Origin: Paenibacillus tundrae
Lineage (GTDB): Bacteria; Bacillota; Bacilli; Paenibacillales; Paenibacillaceae
Assembly (NCBI RefSeq): GCF_030812775.1
Contig: NZ_JAUSTI010000010.1
Span: 1-64,000, forward strand
Reading direction: 5' to 3'
Length of the DNA stretch: 64,000 nt
Made by a program: the position numbers and the translations under genes. Below are positions 16,361 through 25,794 of the stretch, piece by piece; the stretch's first letter is position 1; every line of letters begins with the position of its first letter. The notes beneath the pieces were generated by a model that was not told the DNA's origin, did not search any database, and saw only the letters and a list, made by a program, of their open reading frames with translations.

Positions 16361-18334
16361 ATGAAGAAATCGATGAAAAAATGGTTTACCTTGACCGTCA
16401 AAAAACGGCTAATCGCTTCATTGCTCTTGTTCCTGATTGTACCGAGCATTAGCGTAGGCTGGTTATCCTACACGAAGGCAGCGGAGCGGGTTAACGAAGA
16501 GCTCATTCGTTCTGCAGAAGCCAAAACAGAAATGCTAAGTCTGCAAATCAATGAAATGCTTGATATGGAGAAGGATAATGCCGCACAGCTAGCTGCAGGA
16601 GTAACGTCTAGCGATGTGATTAACAAATCGCCTGCTGTGCAAAAACAGATGGATCGCATGTCTGAAAACCACGATGAACTCGCTGTACTGACTATAGGTG
16701 CTGAGGATGGTAGCTGGATGAAGTCCCCAGATCCAGGCGAGCAGATCTATGATCCACGTGAGCGGAGCTGGTACACGCAGGCTATGGCTGAATCGGAGCC
16801 TATTATCTCAGACACGTTCCAATCTGCGACAACTGGGGAATGGGTTGTGACGGCAGCGGCCAAGCTAGCCGATGGTAAAGGGGTATTTGGTGCCAATGTA
16901 AGTCTCAATCATCTGAAGGAATCGGTAGATAATATACATATCGGTAAAGAAGGTAAGCTGTACATGCTGGATAATGGAGGGAAGTTTCTTTTCCATTACA
17001 ATATTGAATCTGGGGTACAGTCTGATGCAAGTTATATTAATGAGATGTACACGCAAGACCGGGGTACTGTGAAATACACCTATGAAGGTCAGGAATTACA
17101 AGCCGTATATTTCACGAATCCAGCGACGGGTTGGAAAATTGTTGGCGAGCTGGTTCCTTCTGAAGCGACTGAAGCAGTAAGACCCATTTTGATTCGGACG
17201 TACATGGTGGTAGGCGCTTCGCTATTGGTCGGTATTATTTTGCTGATCTTTATCATCCGTAGCATCCATCGTCCATTGACGCAGCTTACACAGGCGGCTT
17301 CTCAGGTGAGTGCAGGGGATCTTACCGTTCATATCGGCATGAAGCGAAATGATGAATTCGGTCACTTAGCGAATAGCTTTGACACGATGACCTCGTCTCT
17401 GCGTGAAGTTCTTGGCGAAGTTCATGGTACATCAAGTCAACTGGCAGCCTCATCGGAAGAGCTGATGGCAAGTTCAGAACAGACATCCAAAGCGACGGAG
17501 CAGGTGGCTGAGCTGATGCAAGGCGCGGCGGAAGGAACGACGAAGCAAAATCAAAGTCTTTCGGCTACAGGACAATTAGTTGGAGAGATGTCCTTAGGTG
17601 TTAAGGAAATTTCAACGAGCGCCGAAAGTACTGCACGAATTGCACTGGAAGCTTCTACGAAATCCGAGGCAGGGATGGTTACGGTAGATGGAGCGGTAGC
17701 ATATATGCACCAAGTCAATGATGAGAGTAAGGCAGTTGAAGCTGTGATTGAGGATCTGCGTGCCAAAAATGATGAGATTATTCAGATTGTTACCGAGATC
17801 ACGGCAATTGCTAAACAGACGAACATTCTTGCATTGAACGCAACCATTGAAGCGGCACGAGCAGGTGAGCAAGGTCGCGGCTTCGCCGTTGTTGCTAATG
17901 AAGTGAAGATACTTGCCCAGAGCTCGGGTAGTTCGGCTGAGCGTATTAATGAGCTGATGCAAGAGATGCAAGAGAAGACCAATGCGGTACAGTCGACCTT
18001 TGCTCAAACAGGCGAAAGTATGATGAAGAGCTCGCAAATGATTACAGAAGCCGGAGAGGCCTTCCAAGATATTCGGGATGCTGTTCAGCAGGTTGCAGCG
18101 CAAGCAGAGGAAGTATCGGCTGCCTCCCGTCAGATTGATGGTGGAATGGGGCATGTAACCAAAGCGGTGAATGACACGATCATTCTGTCGGATCAGATTG
18201 CCTCAGGAACCGAGGATGGTTCAGCCGCTGCGCAGGAACAGCTGGCGACGATGGAAGAGGTTGCGGCGTCCTCTGCGGCTCTGTCCCGTATGGCAGAGGA
18301 TCTTCAGAGTATGATTGAACGTTTCAAACTATAG
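16361..18334 (+). CDS. Methyl-accepting chemotaxis protein (dCache)
   Basis: A 657-residue transmembrane chemoreceptor. A first membrane segment (about 17-37) leads to an extracellular dCache-type sensor (about 40-275, with [13 protein letters not shown] and a second lobe). A second membrane segment (about 278-300), HAMP domain (about 300-355) and cytoplasmic signalling coiled coil with the receptor tip [20 protein letters not shown] follow. Ligands of dCache domains are often amino acids, but none is predictable here. The ATG at 16361 has GGAGG upstream. It is transcribed alone, with a terminator right after it. It resembles the leftward receptor at 20077-22077. Confidence 0.95.
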   Translation: MKKSMKKWFTLTVKKRLIASLLLFLIVPSISVGWLSYTKAAERVNEELIRSAEAKTEMLSLQINEMLDMEKDNAAQLAAGVTSSDVINKSPAVQKQMDRMSENHDELAVLTIGAEDGSWMKSPDPGEQIYDPRERSWYTQAMAESEPIISDTFQSATTGEWVVTAAAKLADGKGVFGANVSLNHLKESVDNIHIGKEGKLYMLDNGGKFLFHYNIESGVQSDASYINEMYTQDRGTVKYTYEGQELQAVYFTNPATGWKIVGELVPSEATEAVRPILIRTYMVVGASLLVGIILLIFIIRSIHRPLTQLTQAASQVSAGDLTVHIGMKRNDEFGHLANSFDTMTSSLREVLGEVHGTSSQLAASSEELMASSEQTSKATEQVAELMQGAAEGTTKQNQSLSATGQLVGEMSLGVKEISTSAESTARIALEASTKSEAGMVTVDGAVAYMHQVNDESKAVEAVIEDLRAKNDEIIQIVTEITAIAKQTNILALNATIEAARAGEQGRGFAVVANEVKILAQSSGSSAERINELMQEMQEKTNAVQSTFAQTGESMMKSSQMITEAGEAFQDIRDAVQQVAAQAEEVSAASRQIDGGMGHVTKAVNDTIILSDQIASGTEDGSAAAQEQLATMEEVAASSAALSRMAEDLQSMIERFKL

Positions 18335-18359
18335 AACGCGTTGTAGAAAAAGATATGTA

Positions 18360-18392
18360 AGGCTGTGGGGTTATAACCCTACAGCCTTTTTT
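18360..18392 (+). terminator. Terminator after the first chemoreceptor
   Basis: Stem GGCTGT..ACAGCC with an inner GGGTTATAACCC, followed by TTTTTT. Confidence 0.92.
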
Positions 18393-18639
18393 GATCTCCA
18401 GCTTATAAGCTGACGAGAGAACTACCTTCTGGATACATGTTCTGTCCTATACCTATATGAGTAAGAGCGTTTGTTGACAATTGATAAACTTAATTATATT
18501 ATATCTATAAATAAACAAACATTATAAATTAATGTCTATATTATTAAATAAATTAATTGGATTGAACCAGTATTAGCGATAAAGTCATGAATTCATTCAC
18601 ATGAGATTAACGATAGAGAATAAAGGAGAGAGTTCTTCC
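18393..18639. other. AT-rich intergenic region
   Basis: Rich in AT, especially 18470-18560. It presumably holds the promoter of the next gene. No ORF or clear structure is seen. Confidence 0.4.
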
Positions 18640-19866
18640 ATGAAATCAACGGATGTTATTTTGCAAACAGCCTCATTAGAAGAGATCAAGCGAGGGTACT
18701 TGAGGGAAGCATCGAATTATGTGTGCATTTGCTGCGGGTACAGCACCGAAGTAGGGATCATCTATCCCGAAGACGGCGTGTTGTATGAGGCAGAGCGTTA
18801 CATTCGAGTTCATTTGGAGAAAACGCATGGATCAGTATTTGAATATTTGCTGGAGCAGGACAAAGCTATAACTGGACTATCGGATGTACAGCGGGGCTTG
18901 CTTGCTCAATTCTATGAAGGGAAGAAAGATGCCGAAGTGCAGGAGGCACTTGGGATTGGCAGTGCTTCCACCATTCGAAACCATAGATATATGTTGAAGG
19001 AAAAGGAACGGCAAGCAAAAATATTCTTGGCATTGATGGAGCTTCTCAAAAGCAAAGATACCCATGCACCAGCTGAATTCGTGACACCTGTGAACAAACC
19101 AGTTGGTCAAATGAATAGGGGATCATTCGATATATCCGATCAGGATCGAGCCAAGGTGTTAACTAAATATTTCCCCGAAGGTACGGACGGCATGCTTACG
19201 ACGTTCCAGATGCAGCAAAAGCACAAGTTTATTGTGCTGACTGAAATCATCAAACGATTCGAACCCGGACGAACCTACACGGAAAAACAAGTCAAAGCGC
19301 TGTTACAGCAGGTCTATCACGATGATGTTGAGATCCGTCGTTATCTCGTTGACTATGGATTTCTCGGTCGAGAAGCGGATGGCAGTCAATATTGGCGGGA
19401 AGTTGATCAAATTGATGGGGCACAGAGCAGTACGGGTGCAGCCTCCAATGGGGGACATTCAACAACGGTTGAAGAGAATAAATTGAAGAAAGGGGAGTTG
19501 GAACGTATGAATCGCCGTAAAGAACTTCAAGAACAGGCTAAAGAGGTTAAGATTGAGGCAGGTGTATATCAAATTCGCAATGAACAAAATGGGAAGGTGT
19601 TTTTGGATAGCACCCCTAATCTGAAAACGATGAATGGACAGAAGTTCATGCTCCAGATGGGAACCCATCTCAATCGATCATTACAAGCAGAATGGAATGA
19701 ATATGGAGAGTCTGCTTTTACGATTGAAGTCGTGGAGAAGTTGAAAAAGCAAGATAATCCGTTTTTTGACACAAAAGATGCGCTGGCGAAGCTGTTGCAG
19801 GCATGGATGGAGAAGCTTCAGCCTTATGGAGAGCAAGGTTACCATGGAGATAGCAAGAGTAGCTGA
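18640..19866 (+). CDS. Fusion: HTH-like region, DUF2087 and degenerate GIY-YIG-like domain
   Basis: A 408-residue cytoplasmic protein of unknown role. Residues about 10-60 contain a Cys pair (VCICCGYSTEVG) and a His-rich segment. Residues about 80-130 look like a LuxR-type helix-turn-helix (LSDVQRGLLAQFYEGKKDAE..LGI..STIRNH). Residues about 195-255 match the DUF2087 pattern (KFIVLTEIIKRFEPGRTYTE..VNxLL-type, YLVDYGFLGR). The C-terminus (about 310-400) is like small GIY-YIG proteins, with GVYQIRN..NGKVFLDSTPNL and LQAEWNEYGESAF. The second hallmark YIG is FLD here, so nuclease activity is doubtful. The ATG at 18640 has AAAGGAGAG 9 nt upstream and is preferred over the ATG at 18601. Confidence 0.78.
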   Translation: MKSTDVILQTASLEEIKRGYLREASNYVCICCGYSTEVGIIYPEDGVLYEAERYIRVHLEKTHGSVFEYLLEQDKAITGLSDVQRGLLAQFYEGKKDAEVQEALGIGSASTIRNHRYMLKEKERQAKIFLALMELLKSKDTHAPAEFVTPVNKPVGQMNRGSFDISDQDRAKVLTKYFPEGTDGMLTTFQMQQKHKFIVLTEIIKRFEPGRTYTEKQVKALLQQVYHDDVEIRRYLVDYGFLGREADGSQYWREVDQIDGAQSSTGAASNGGHSTTVEENKLKKGELERMNRRKELQEQAKEVKIEAGVYQIRNEQNGKVFLDSTPNLKTMNGQKFMLQMGTHLNRSLQAEWNEYGESAFTIEVVEKLKKQDNPFFDTKDALAKLLQAWMEKLQPYGEQGYHGDSKSS

Positions 19867-19951
19867 TTCAACCCAGGTATAAATTGAGGCAACAGAGGTA
19901 AAGTGAAAATAATGTAAAATGTGTATCTTAATGTTCTATAACATGTTCTAT

Positions 19952-20004
19952 AAAAAGAGTGAGCCCCGCTAGGTTAATTTTGACCAGCGGGGCACTTTTT
20001 ATTT
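19952..20004 (+). terminator. Bidirectional terminator between convergent genes
   Basis: GTGAGCCCCGCT (19959-19970) pairs with AGCGGGGCAC (19986-19995), flanked by AAAAA on the left and TTTTTATTT on the right. Confidence 0.88.
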
Positions 20005-20076
20005 GAAGTAATACTCAATATTAAATGATTTACCACAGCTTAACTGCAACGATGCCAAGCGAATGGATCAGAAGAC

Positions 20077-22077
20077 TTATAGCTTGAATTGGTCAACCAG
20101 CTTCTGCAGTCTGTGCGCTAAGTGCGCCAGAGAGTCAGCCGAGGATGAAATCTCCTGCATGGAAGCAACTTGTTCCTCTGTTGCTGCGGAGATATTCTCT
20201 GTACCATCTGCATTCGCTTCAGAAATAGAGTGAATATGATCGATGGATTGAACCACTTCTGCTGTACTTGCAGCCATCTGCTGTGAAGCTGCTGCGATAC
20301 TTTCTAACTGGTGATTAACTACATCCACGGCTTGATCGATCTGTGCAAAAGCTTCATCAGCAGAGCGAACAGCACGGATTCCGCTAGCCACATCCTGTTG
20401 CCCAGCTTGGGCATCCTTATTCGCCTGCTCAATCTCCTGTCTGATGGAGGCAACGCGCTCGACAATACGTTGGCCGGATTCGCTGGATTGCTCTGCGAGC
20501 TTGCGAACCTCACTGGCCACAACAGAGAACCCACGTCCATGTTCACCAGCTCGTGCGGCTTCAATAGAAGCGTTCAGGGCAAGCAGGTTAGTCTGCGCTG
20601 CAATATCAGTAATGACTGAGACCATTTCACCAATGGAGGTTGAGTGATGTCCAAGGCGCTCCGCTGTTTTGGTCATATTATCGACAAAGCGGCTTACCGA
20701 ATCCATTTCAGTAACGACCGTTTGAATAGAGGCATTGCCCTGCTTAGCTAACTCACTAGCCTGTAGAGCAGCTTCGGAGACTTGCTGAGTGCTGTCCGTC
20801 ACCTGTCCAACGCCTCCAGCAAGTTCATTCATCTGCTGCGAAGTATGCTTCAGACGGCTAGCTTGTTTCTCGATGCCTGTTGCTGATTCTTCGGTGATCA
20901 GCGCAACCTGCTCGGTCGCTTTCGTTGTCTCAGTTGCGTTCACAGCAAGCTGGTTAGATGAGCTGGTTAATTCATCAGCAGTCTGTCTTACATCTTGAAT
21001 CACACTGCGCAGAGATTGGCTCATTTTGTTGAAGCTAGTGCTCAGTTTACCGAATTCATCTTGACCAGTAACCGGTACCTCTATCGCCAAATTACCATCA
21101 CTAATCTCATTAGATGCCTGCACCAGGCGATTCAGTGGGCGTGTAATGGATTGTACGATCCAGTAAATGATAATGGAGCTTACGGCAACAGCAATGGCAA
21201 CGACAATGAGCGTGGTATACAGAATAGGACGAACGGATGCAGTGACTTCATCACTGTCAATAACACCTACAACTGTCCAGCCTGTTGTTTCATTTGTTGT
21301 GAAGAATGCATGCTCTTTATGTCCTTCTAATGTATACGTAAGGGAACCGTTTTTCTGATTAAAAATGTCTTGGAATGGAGCAGCAGTACCTTCTGTCCCT
21401 GGCTCCACGGTAGGGTGAACGATGATTTTATTGGCGTTATCAATGATGTACACATAACCTTTGGTACCAATCTTGGTATTGTTAACGGTCTGCGACAAGC
21501 CTTCAAGTGAAAGGCTGACAGAGACGACGCCATGACCATCTGCTGTGGTCTGAGCTACTGAGGCAACCACGTTACCTGTGTTACTGGAGATATATGGTGT
21601 GATAACGGTTGGGACATCTTTGTTCTGTGTTGCAGTTTGATACCACGGGCGTTCACGAGGGTCATACCCTGCCTTATTGACCGCGGTTACGGGAGAATTG
21701 ACATACACACCTTGATCCGTACCGATCGAGGCAAGCTCTACGTCATCGTGGGTTTCTTTATATGCATCAAGTAGGGTACGAATGGTTTCTGTCTCGTCAC
21801 CTTGAGTTGATCCTACATTGCCTGCATCCATCTGGGAAGCCAGGAAATCGACATTTTTTCGTGTAGCACCAATGATCTCATCAATGGTCTGATTAAGCAC
21901 ATTCACACTGCTCATGGCACTTTCATACATCTTTTCTTCCACTTTGCCTTCGGCTGTCTGGAATGAGATGATGCCTAGGCTGATCGTTGGAATGAGTAGG
22001 ACAATCGCAAATGACAGAATCAATTTCTCTCTCATCTGTATAGACCTTTTGACAACAACCTCATGTTTCTTCTTCAT
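20077..22077 (-). CDS. Methyl-accepting chemotaxis protein (dCache)
   Basis: A 666-residue chemoreceptor. A membrane segment (about 18-38) is followed by a dCache sensor (about 40-285, with [12 protein letters not shown]), a second membrane segment, HAMP (about 310-365) and the signalling domain. The receptor tip reads [26 protein letters not shown]. The ATG at 22077 has GAGGGGGA 7 nt upstream; the in-frame start at 22107 has none. It is similar to the receptor at 16361-18334 over its full length, suggesting an old duplication now separated by the DUF2087 fusion gene. No chemotaxis partners are adjacent. Confidence 0.95.
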   Translation of the reverse strand: MKKKHEVVVKRSIQMREKLILSFAIVLLIPTISLGIISFQTAEGKVEEKMYESAMSSVNVLNQTIDEIIGATRKNVDFLASQMDAGNVGSTQGDETETIRTLLDAYKETHDDVELASIGTDQGVYVNSPVTAVNKAGYDPRERPWYQTATQNKDVPTVITPYISSNTGNVVASVAQTTADGHGVVSVSLSLEGLSQTVNNTKIGTKGYVYIIDNANKIIVHPTVEPGTEGTAAPFQDIFNQKNGSLTYTLEGHKEHAFFTTNETTGWTVVGVIDSDEVTASVRPILYTTLIVVAIAVAVSSIIIYWIVQSITRPLNRLVQASNEISDGNLAIEVPVTGQDEFGKLSTSFNKMSQSLRSVIQDVRQTADELTSSSNQLAVNATETTKATEQVALITEESATGIEKQASRLKHTSQQMNELAGGVGQVTDSTQQVSEAALQASELAKQGNASIQTVVTEMDSVSRFVDNMTKTAERLGHHSTSIGEMVSVITDIAAQTNLLALNASIEAARAGEHGRGFSVVASEVRKLAEQSSESGQRIVERVASIRQEIEQANKDAQAGQQDVASGIRAVRSADEAFAQIDQAVDVVNHQLESIAAASQQMAASTAEVVQSIDHIHSISEANADGTENISAATEEQVASMQEISSSADSLAHLAHRLQKLVDQFKL

Positions 22078-22383
22078 ACATATTCCCCCTCTAAGCAACA
22101 CCCGCAATAATTTGGATCAACCACGTTTGAGCAAAAAACAGCGACATCCTACATTGTTATTGTTCTGGATCACGACATAAGCAAGGTTAAGCTTGTCCCA
22201 TCATGACTTAGGTGATCATGTAATATATATTCGGCTGTATAGGTCATTTGGATTAGGTCTATTTGAGTACTTTTGCATAAAAAATTTACCTCTCCCCGAA
22301 TCTTTCATCTTGTGGTATATTTCTAGATTAATGTGTGAAAAACACCCATACATCAAGAGGAGTAGGAAGGGGTTGTACCCGAA

Positions 22384-23127
22384 TTGAGTAAAGCAGTCAT
22401 GGTCGAGGCTGAGCCTTCATCCGCAGCAGACGTGCAGGATACAGCTTCTTTTATGCAAGGGGTTAAAGACTGTATCCCAACATTGTTAGGCTATCTAAGC
22501 ATTGGTTTTGCCGCAGGTGTTATTGAAATGACAGCGGGTCTAAGTTTAGCGGAAACGGCTCTGCTCAGTCTGATCTTATACGCAGGATCTGCCCAGTTTA
22601 TTGCTGCTGGCATGTTAGCATCGAATGGGTCAGCAACTGCGATTATATTTACGATATTCTTTGTTAATCTTCGTCACTTGTTGCTCAGTGCAGCAGTGTC
22701 TCCGTATTTTCGCCATCTGACTCCACTCAAAAATATGTGGATTGGCTCTCTCCTCACCGATGAGTCGTTCGGTGTGGCCATGACTCGTGCAATCGGGCGC
22801 GAGAGATTAAGTGAGCGCTGGATGCATGGACTAAATATTACCGCGTATCTGAACTGGTTTGCAGCGAATATGGCGGGAGCGTACTTTGGGCGCTGGATTA
22901 CGAATCCAGAGCGGTTAGGGCTTGATTTTGCATTACCTGCTATGTTCATCGGTCTGATCGTGCTTCAACTTGTACAACGGAATAATAAAAAGCTACATAT
23001 TAACGTCGCAATCATCGCAGTGGTATGTGTCATTATCGCGAGCATGGCGTCACTAGGCAGCATGAGTATTATTGTAGCCGCAGTCATTGCGGCGACCATG
23101 GGAGTGGTGATGGAAAGATGGAAGTAA
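22384..23127 (+). CDS. azlC: AzlC-family branched-chain amino acid exporter subunit
   Basis: A 247-residue membrane protein with about six segments. It has the family pattern near residues 30-90: LLGYLSIGFAAGV, LSLILYAGSAQF, FFVNLRHLLLS. With AzlD it forms a two-component exporter of branched-chain amino acids or analogues, as known for B. subtilis AzlCD. The start is TTG at 22384, with AGGAAGGGG about 11 nt upstream; the ATG five codons later is further from the site. It overlaps azlD by 10 nt, which indicates coupling. No regulator (AzlB) is adjacent. Confidence 0.92.
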   Translation: MSKAVMVEAEPSSAADVQDTASFMQGVKDCIPTLLGYLSIGFAAGVIEMTAGLSLAETALLSLILYAGSAQFIAAGMLASNGSATAIIFTIFFVNLRHLLLSAAVSPYFRHLTPLKNMWIGSLLTDESFGVAMTRAIGRERLSERWMHGLNITAYLNWFAANMAGAYFGRWITNPERLGLDFALPAMFIGLIVLQLVQRNNKKLHINVAIIAVVCVIIASMASLGSMSIIVAAVIAATMGVVMERWK

Positions 23128-23447
23128 GATGGGATGTATTCTGGATCATTATGGGCTCGGCATTGTTAACATTTATCCCTCGCGTGCTGCCCTTGATGTT
23201 GTTCAGTAAAATACAGATTCCGATGTGGCTGCTTCGCTGGCTTGAATACGTACCTGTAGCGGTTATGGCTGCTCTAATTGGACAGGAACTCTTCATGTCT
23301 GGTAACAAACTAGTACCGATCACACAGAATCCAGCGTTATGGGCTGCCTTGCCCACACTTATTGTTGCAATCTGGACAAGAAGCCTACTTGGAACCGTCC
23401 TAGTAGGTATTGTTGCGATGATGATATTGAGGTATTGGATGGGTTAA
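23118..23447 (+). CDS. azlD: AzlD-family transporter subunit
   Basis: A 109-residue membrane protein with about four hydrophobic segments and the AzlD pattern FIPRVLPLMLFS near the N-terminus. It is the small partner of AzlC in branched-chain amino acid export. The ATG at 23118 lies inside the end of azlC and is preceded by GGAGTGGTGATGGAAAG, which contains a usable site. Earlier in-frame starts would overlap azlC further and give a non-family N-terminus. Confidence 0.92.
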   Translation: MEVRWDVFWIIMGSALLTFIPRVLPLMLFSKIQIPMWLLRWLEYVPVAVMAALIGQELFMSGNKLVPITQNPALWAALPTLIVAIWTRSLLGTVLVGIVAMMILRYWMG

Positions 23448-23513
23448 TTCTACGTTAAATTTCCAGTGATTAGGAGTAAACCTTCGGCTTAATCGGTTAA
23501 TAATGCTTTATAG

Positions 23514-23729
23514 TGCGTGTTCAAAAAGGTCGGTTTTCAGTACCGAGAAAATGGGATGAAGATAGAAATGGAGTAGCGGAGCGTAGGCAAAACTACGTGA
23601 GCAACTACATTGTTTCCGAAGGAAACAAACTTCGTAAGCCTCGACTTATTTCGGCTGAATCCCATATTCGAAGCTGAGATGCCGCTCGCGCATCCTTCGT
23701 AATCAAAAGCGGACTTTTTGAACAACCTC
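23514..23729 (-). mobile_element. MITE-like repeat, copy 1
   Basis: A 216-bp non-coding element, nearly identical in reverse orientation to 25388-25602. Its ends carry inverted GTTCAAAAAG (23519 side) and CTTTTTGAAC (ending 23723). It is flanked by TTATAG at 23508-23513 and 23730-23735, read as a 6-bp target duplication. The centre includes the palindrome TTGTTTCCGAAGGAAACAA. It encodes no transposase, so it would need one in trans. A short ORF across it is a by-product of the repeat. Confidence 0.85.
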
Positions 23730-23787
23730 TTATAGAAGTGTCTTACATGATAGAACATGATGCTGAAGAGCGAAGGGAGCGAGATCG

Positions 23788-24594
23788 ATGGGAACGATAG
23801 GGCGCAAAGTGTTAATTACAGGAGCGGCTGGTGTAATTGGTCGAAGTCTGCTTACGGGTCTAAGAGCCCTTGATAAGTATGATATTGTGGCTGCTGATCT
23901 GCAGCAGGACGATGAAGCGGGAATTGTAGAGCTGGATGTTACGGATGCGGAGAGAATCAAGGAACTCACTCAAGGTGTGGATACGATCCTGCATATTGCT
24001 TGGGCAAAAGATGAAGAGGATTTTCTAGGCAAAGTACTGCCGATTAATGTGACCGGGGCATATCATCTGTATGAAGCTGCTCGATTAAATGGTGTGAAAC
24101 GTGTCATATTTGCAAGTTCGAACCATGCAACAGGGTTCTATAAAACAGGCGAGGATATCGAGGTTGATGATCCGTATCGGCCAGATAGCTTCTATGGGCT
24201 CAGCAAGTGTTATATTGAGTTGTTGGGACGGTATTACGTGGATAAGCATGGCTTGTCTTCATTCAATATCCGAATTGGTAACTTCTCTGGGGACACACAT
24301 CCACATTCCGAACGTTCCGCACATATCTGGATTTCGCCACGGGATATGGTGCAGTTAGCCCATTGTTGTATTGAGGCAGACACAGACCTTACGTACCTTA
24401 ACCTATATGGAACTTCAGCGAATACAGACAATTACTACGATATTGGATACCTCAAAGAGAAAATTGGTTACATTCCTTTAGATGATGCGGCAGATCTATG
24501 GGAGGAAGCCAAACGTCATGGCGCACCCGATAAGCAAGATGAAACGGCCTATCAAGGCGGCGGTTATACAGCGAAAGAGCAAAATGGAACCTAG
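23788..24594 (+). CDS. NAD-dependent epimerase/dehydratase family protein, uronate dehydrogenase-like
   Basis: A 268-residue cytosolic short-chain dehydrogenase. The Rossmann motif is VLITGAAGVIGRSL (residues 8-21). The substrate loop ASSNHATGFY and active-site YGLSK (Tyr/Lys) resemble uronate dehydrogenase, which oxidises glucuronate or galacturonate to aldarolactone. The neighbouring heparinase-like and GH88 genes would release uronic-acid sugars, which supports this, but other NAD sugar oxidoreductases remain possible. AAGGGAGCGAG lies just before the ATG. The stop codon lies within a terminator stem, so it seems separate from the next gene. The gene lies between the two MITE-like copies. 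Confidence 0.82.
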   Translation: MGTIGRKVLITGAAGVIGRSLLTGLRALDKYDIVAADLQQDDEAGIVELDVTDAERIKELTQGVDTILHIAWAKDEEDFLGKVLPINVTGAYHLYEAARLNGVKRVIFASSNHATGFYKTGEDIEVDDPYRPDSFYGLSKCYIELLGRYYVDKHGLSSFNIRIGNFSGDTHPHSERSAHIWISPRDMVQLAHCCIEADTDLTYLNLYGTSANTDNYYDIGYLKEKIGYIPLDDAADLWEEAKRHGAPDKQDETAYQGGGYTAKEQNGT

Positions 24595-24620
24595 ACATGT
24601 GTCTAGGTTCTTTCTTATTT
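24585..24620 (+). terminator. Terminator overlapping the stop codon of the dehydrogenase gene
   Basis: An 11-bp perfect stem GAACCTAGACA/TGTCTAGGTTC with a 2-nt loop (24586-24609), then TTTCTTATTTT. The TAG stop (24592-24594) lies in the 5' arm. Confidence 0.88.
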
Positions 24621-24725
24621 TAAATATGAAAACGCTATTTTCTATTGGGCGGGAAAGGGATAAAATGGGGAATGAGGTAGTCAGGTGTTCATTGCTATTA
24701 TTATTCGAAGGAAGGAACGGTATCA

Positions 24726-25385
24726 ATGACGAGTACACATTCATCCGTTATATTGTTTCAGGGAGATTCGATCACAGATGGAGGAAGATCCCGTAATGAT
24801 GACCCAAATCATTTTCTCGGTCACGGGTACGCCTATCTAGTCGCAAGCAGATTGAGTGTAGATCTAGCAGCTAGACAGCCGCTTTTCTACAATAGAGGTA
24901 TTAGTGGTGACCGCGCATCCGACCTGTATGCACGCTGGAATGAGGATACGTTCAGCTTGAAGCCGGATCTTATTAGCATTTTGATTGGTGTTAACGATGC
25001 ATGGCGTAGCATGAATGGTGAAGCGAGAGGGTTCACCGATCGTCTGGGACGAGCGTACCGCCACCTTTTGGAAGAGACACGTGAAGTGATGCCAAATACG
25101 GGGCTGGTGCTTATGGAGCCTTTTATTTTGCAAACAGGAGCTACCGTGGAAAATTGGGATCGTTGGCAAGAGCGAATTGGCGAATATCAGCACTTGGTTC
25201 GTGAGCTCGCCCATGAATTTGATGCTGTATTTGTACCGCTGCAACAGCAATTCAATGATGCACTTCAGCAGGCTGAAGCTGCTTATTGGTTATGGGACGG
25301 TGTTCATCCAACAGCAGCAGGACATGAACTGATTGCTCGCCAGTGGTTGGATGTGGTACAGAACAGCCCATTGAAAATACAATAA
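24726..25385 (+). CDS. SGNH/GDSL-family esterase
   Basis: A 219-residue hydrolase without a signal peptide. Block I is FQGDSITDGGR (nucleophile Ser), block II has the Gly in NRGISGDR, block III is IGVND, and block V is DGVHPTAAGH (Asp/His). It resembles rhamnogalacturonan or xylan acetylesterases, so it may deacetylate oligosaccharides made by the nearby lyase-like and GH88 enzymes. AAGGAAGGAAC lies 6-7 nt before the ATG. The TAA stop at 25383-25385 falls inside the target duplication of MITE copy 2, which has therefore cut the gene from its original downstream sequence without changing the protein. Confidence 0.9.
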   Translation: MTSTHSSVILFQGDSITDGGRSRNDDPNHFLGHGYAYLVASRLSVDLAARQPLFYNRGISGDRASDLYARWNEDTFSLKPDLISILIGVNDAWRSMNGEARGFTDRLGRAYRHLLEETREVMPNTGLVLMEPFILQTGATVENWDRWQERIGEYQHLVRELAHEFDAVFVPLQQQFNDALQQAEAAYWLWDGVHPTAAGHELIARQWLDVVQNSPLKIQ

Positions 25386-25387
25386 TA

Positions 25388-25602
25388 GAGGTAGTTCAAA
25401 AAGTTCGCTTTGGATTACGAAGGATGCCTGTCGGCATCTCAGCTTCGAATATGGGATTCAGCCGAAATAAGTCGAGGCTTACGAAGTTTGTTTCCTTCGG
25501 AAACAATGTAGTTGCTCACGTAGTTTTGCCTACGCTCCGCTACTCCATTTCTATCTTCATCCCATCTTCTTGGTACTGAAAACCGACCTTTTTGAACACG
25601 CA
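25388..25602 (+). mobile_element. MITE-like repeat, copy 2 (inverted)
   Basis: A 215-bp element that is the reverse complement of 23514-23729 apart from scattered substitutions and small indels. It is flanked by ATAATA at 25382-25387 and 25603-25608 (CAATAATA if extended), read as its own target duplication. Because the two copies have different duplications, they probably inserted independently rather than moving as a composite. A hairpin at 25614-25645 (AGCGAAG/CTTCGCT) just beyond may be the displaced terminator of the esterase gene. Confidence 0.85.
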
Positions 25603-25794
25603 ATAATATCGTGAGCGAAGGAAGACTATGTAAACTTTCTTCGCTTATTGCAATGCGGTAGGAACAAGTAAATCGAAGCGAGTAGTTCTATTTTTGAATT
25701 GGAAGTTACTCCCTAAAGAGTGTTAAAATAATCATATGCATATCAAGCAATAGCTCAAATTGAAATCGGTTACAGTGGTAAGGAGGCTTTTCTC

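Noticed and set aside
23537..23758. Conserved-looking ORF (FSRNKSRLTKFVSFGNN), repeated at 25421-25579
   Set aside because: It is conserved only because the DNA repeat is. It lacks a ribosome binding site and lies inside the MITE-like element.
23519..25597. Composite transposon formed by the two inverted repeats
   Set aside because: Each copy has its own target duplication, and no common duplication flanks the whole unit.
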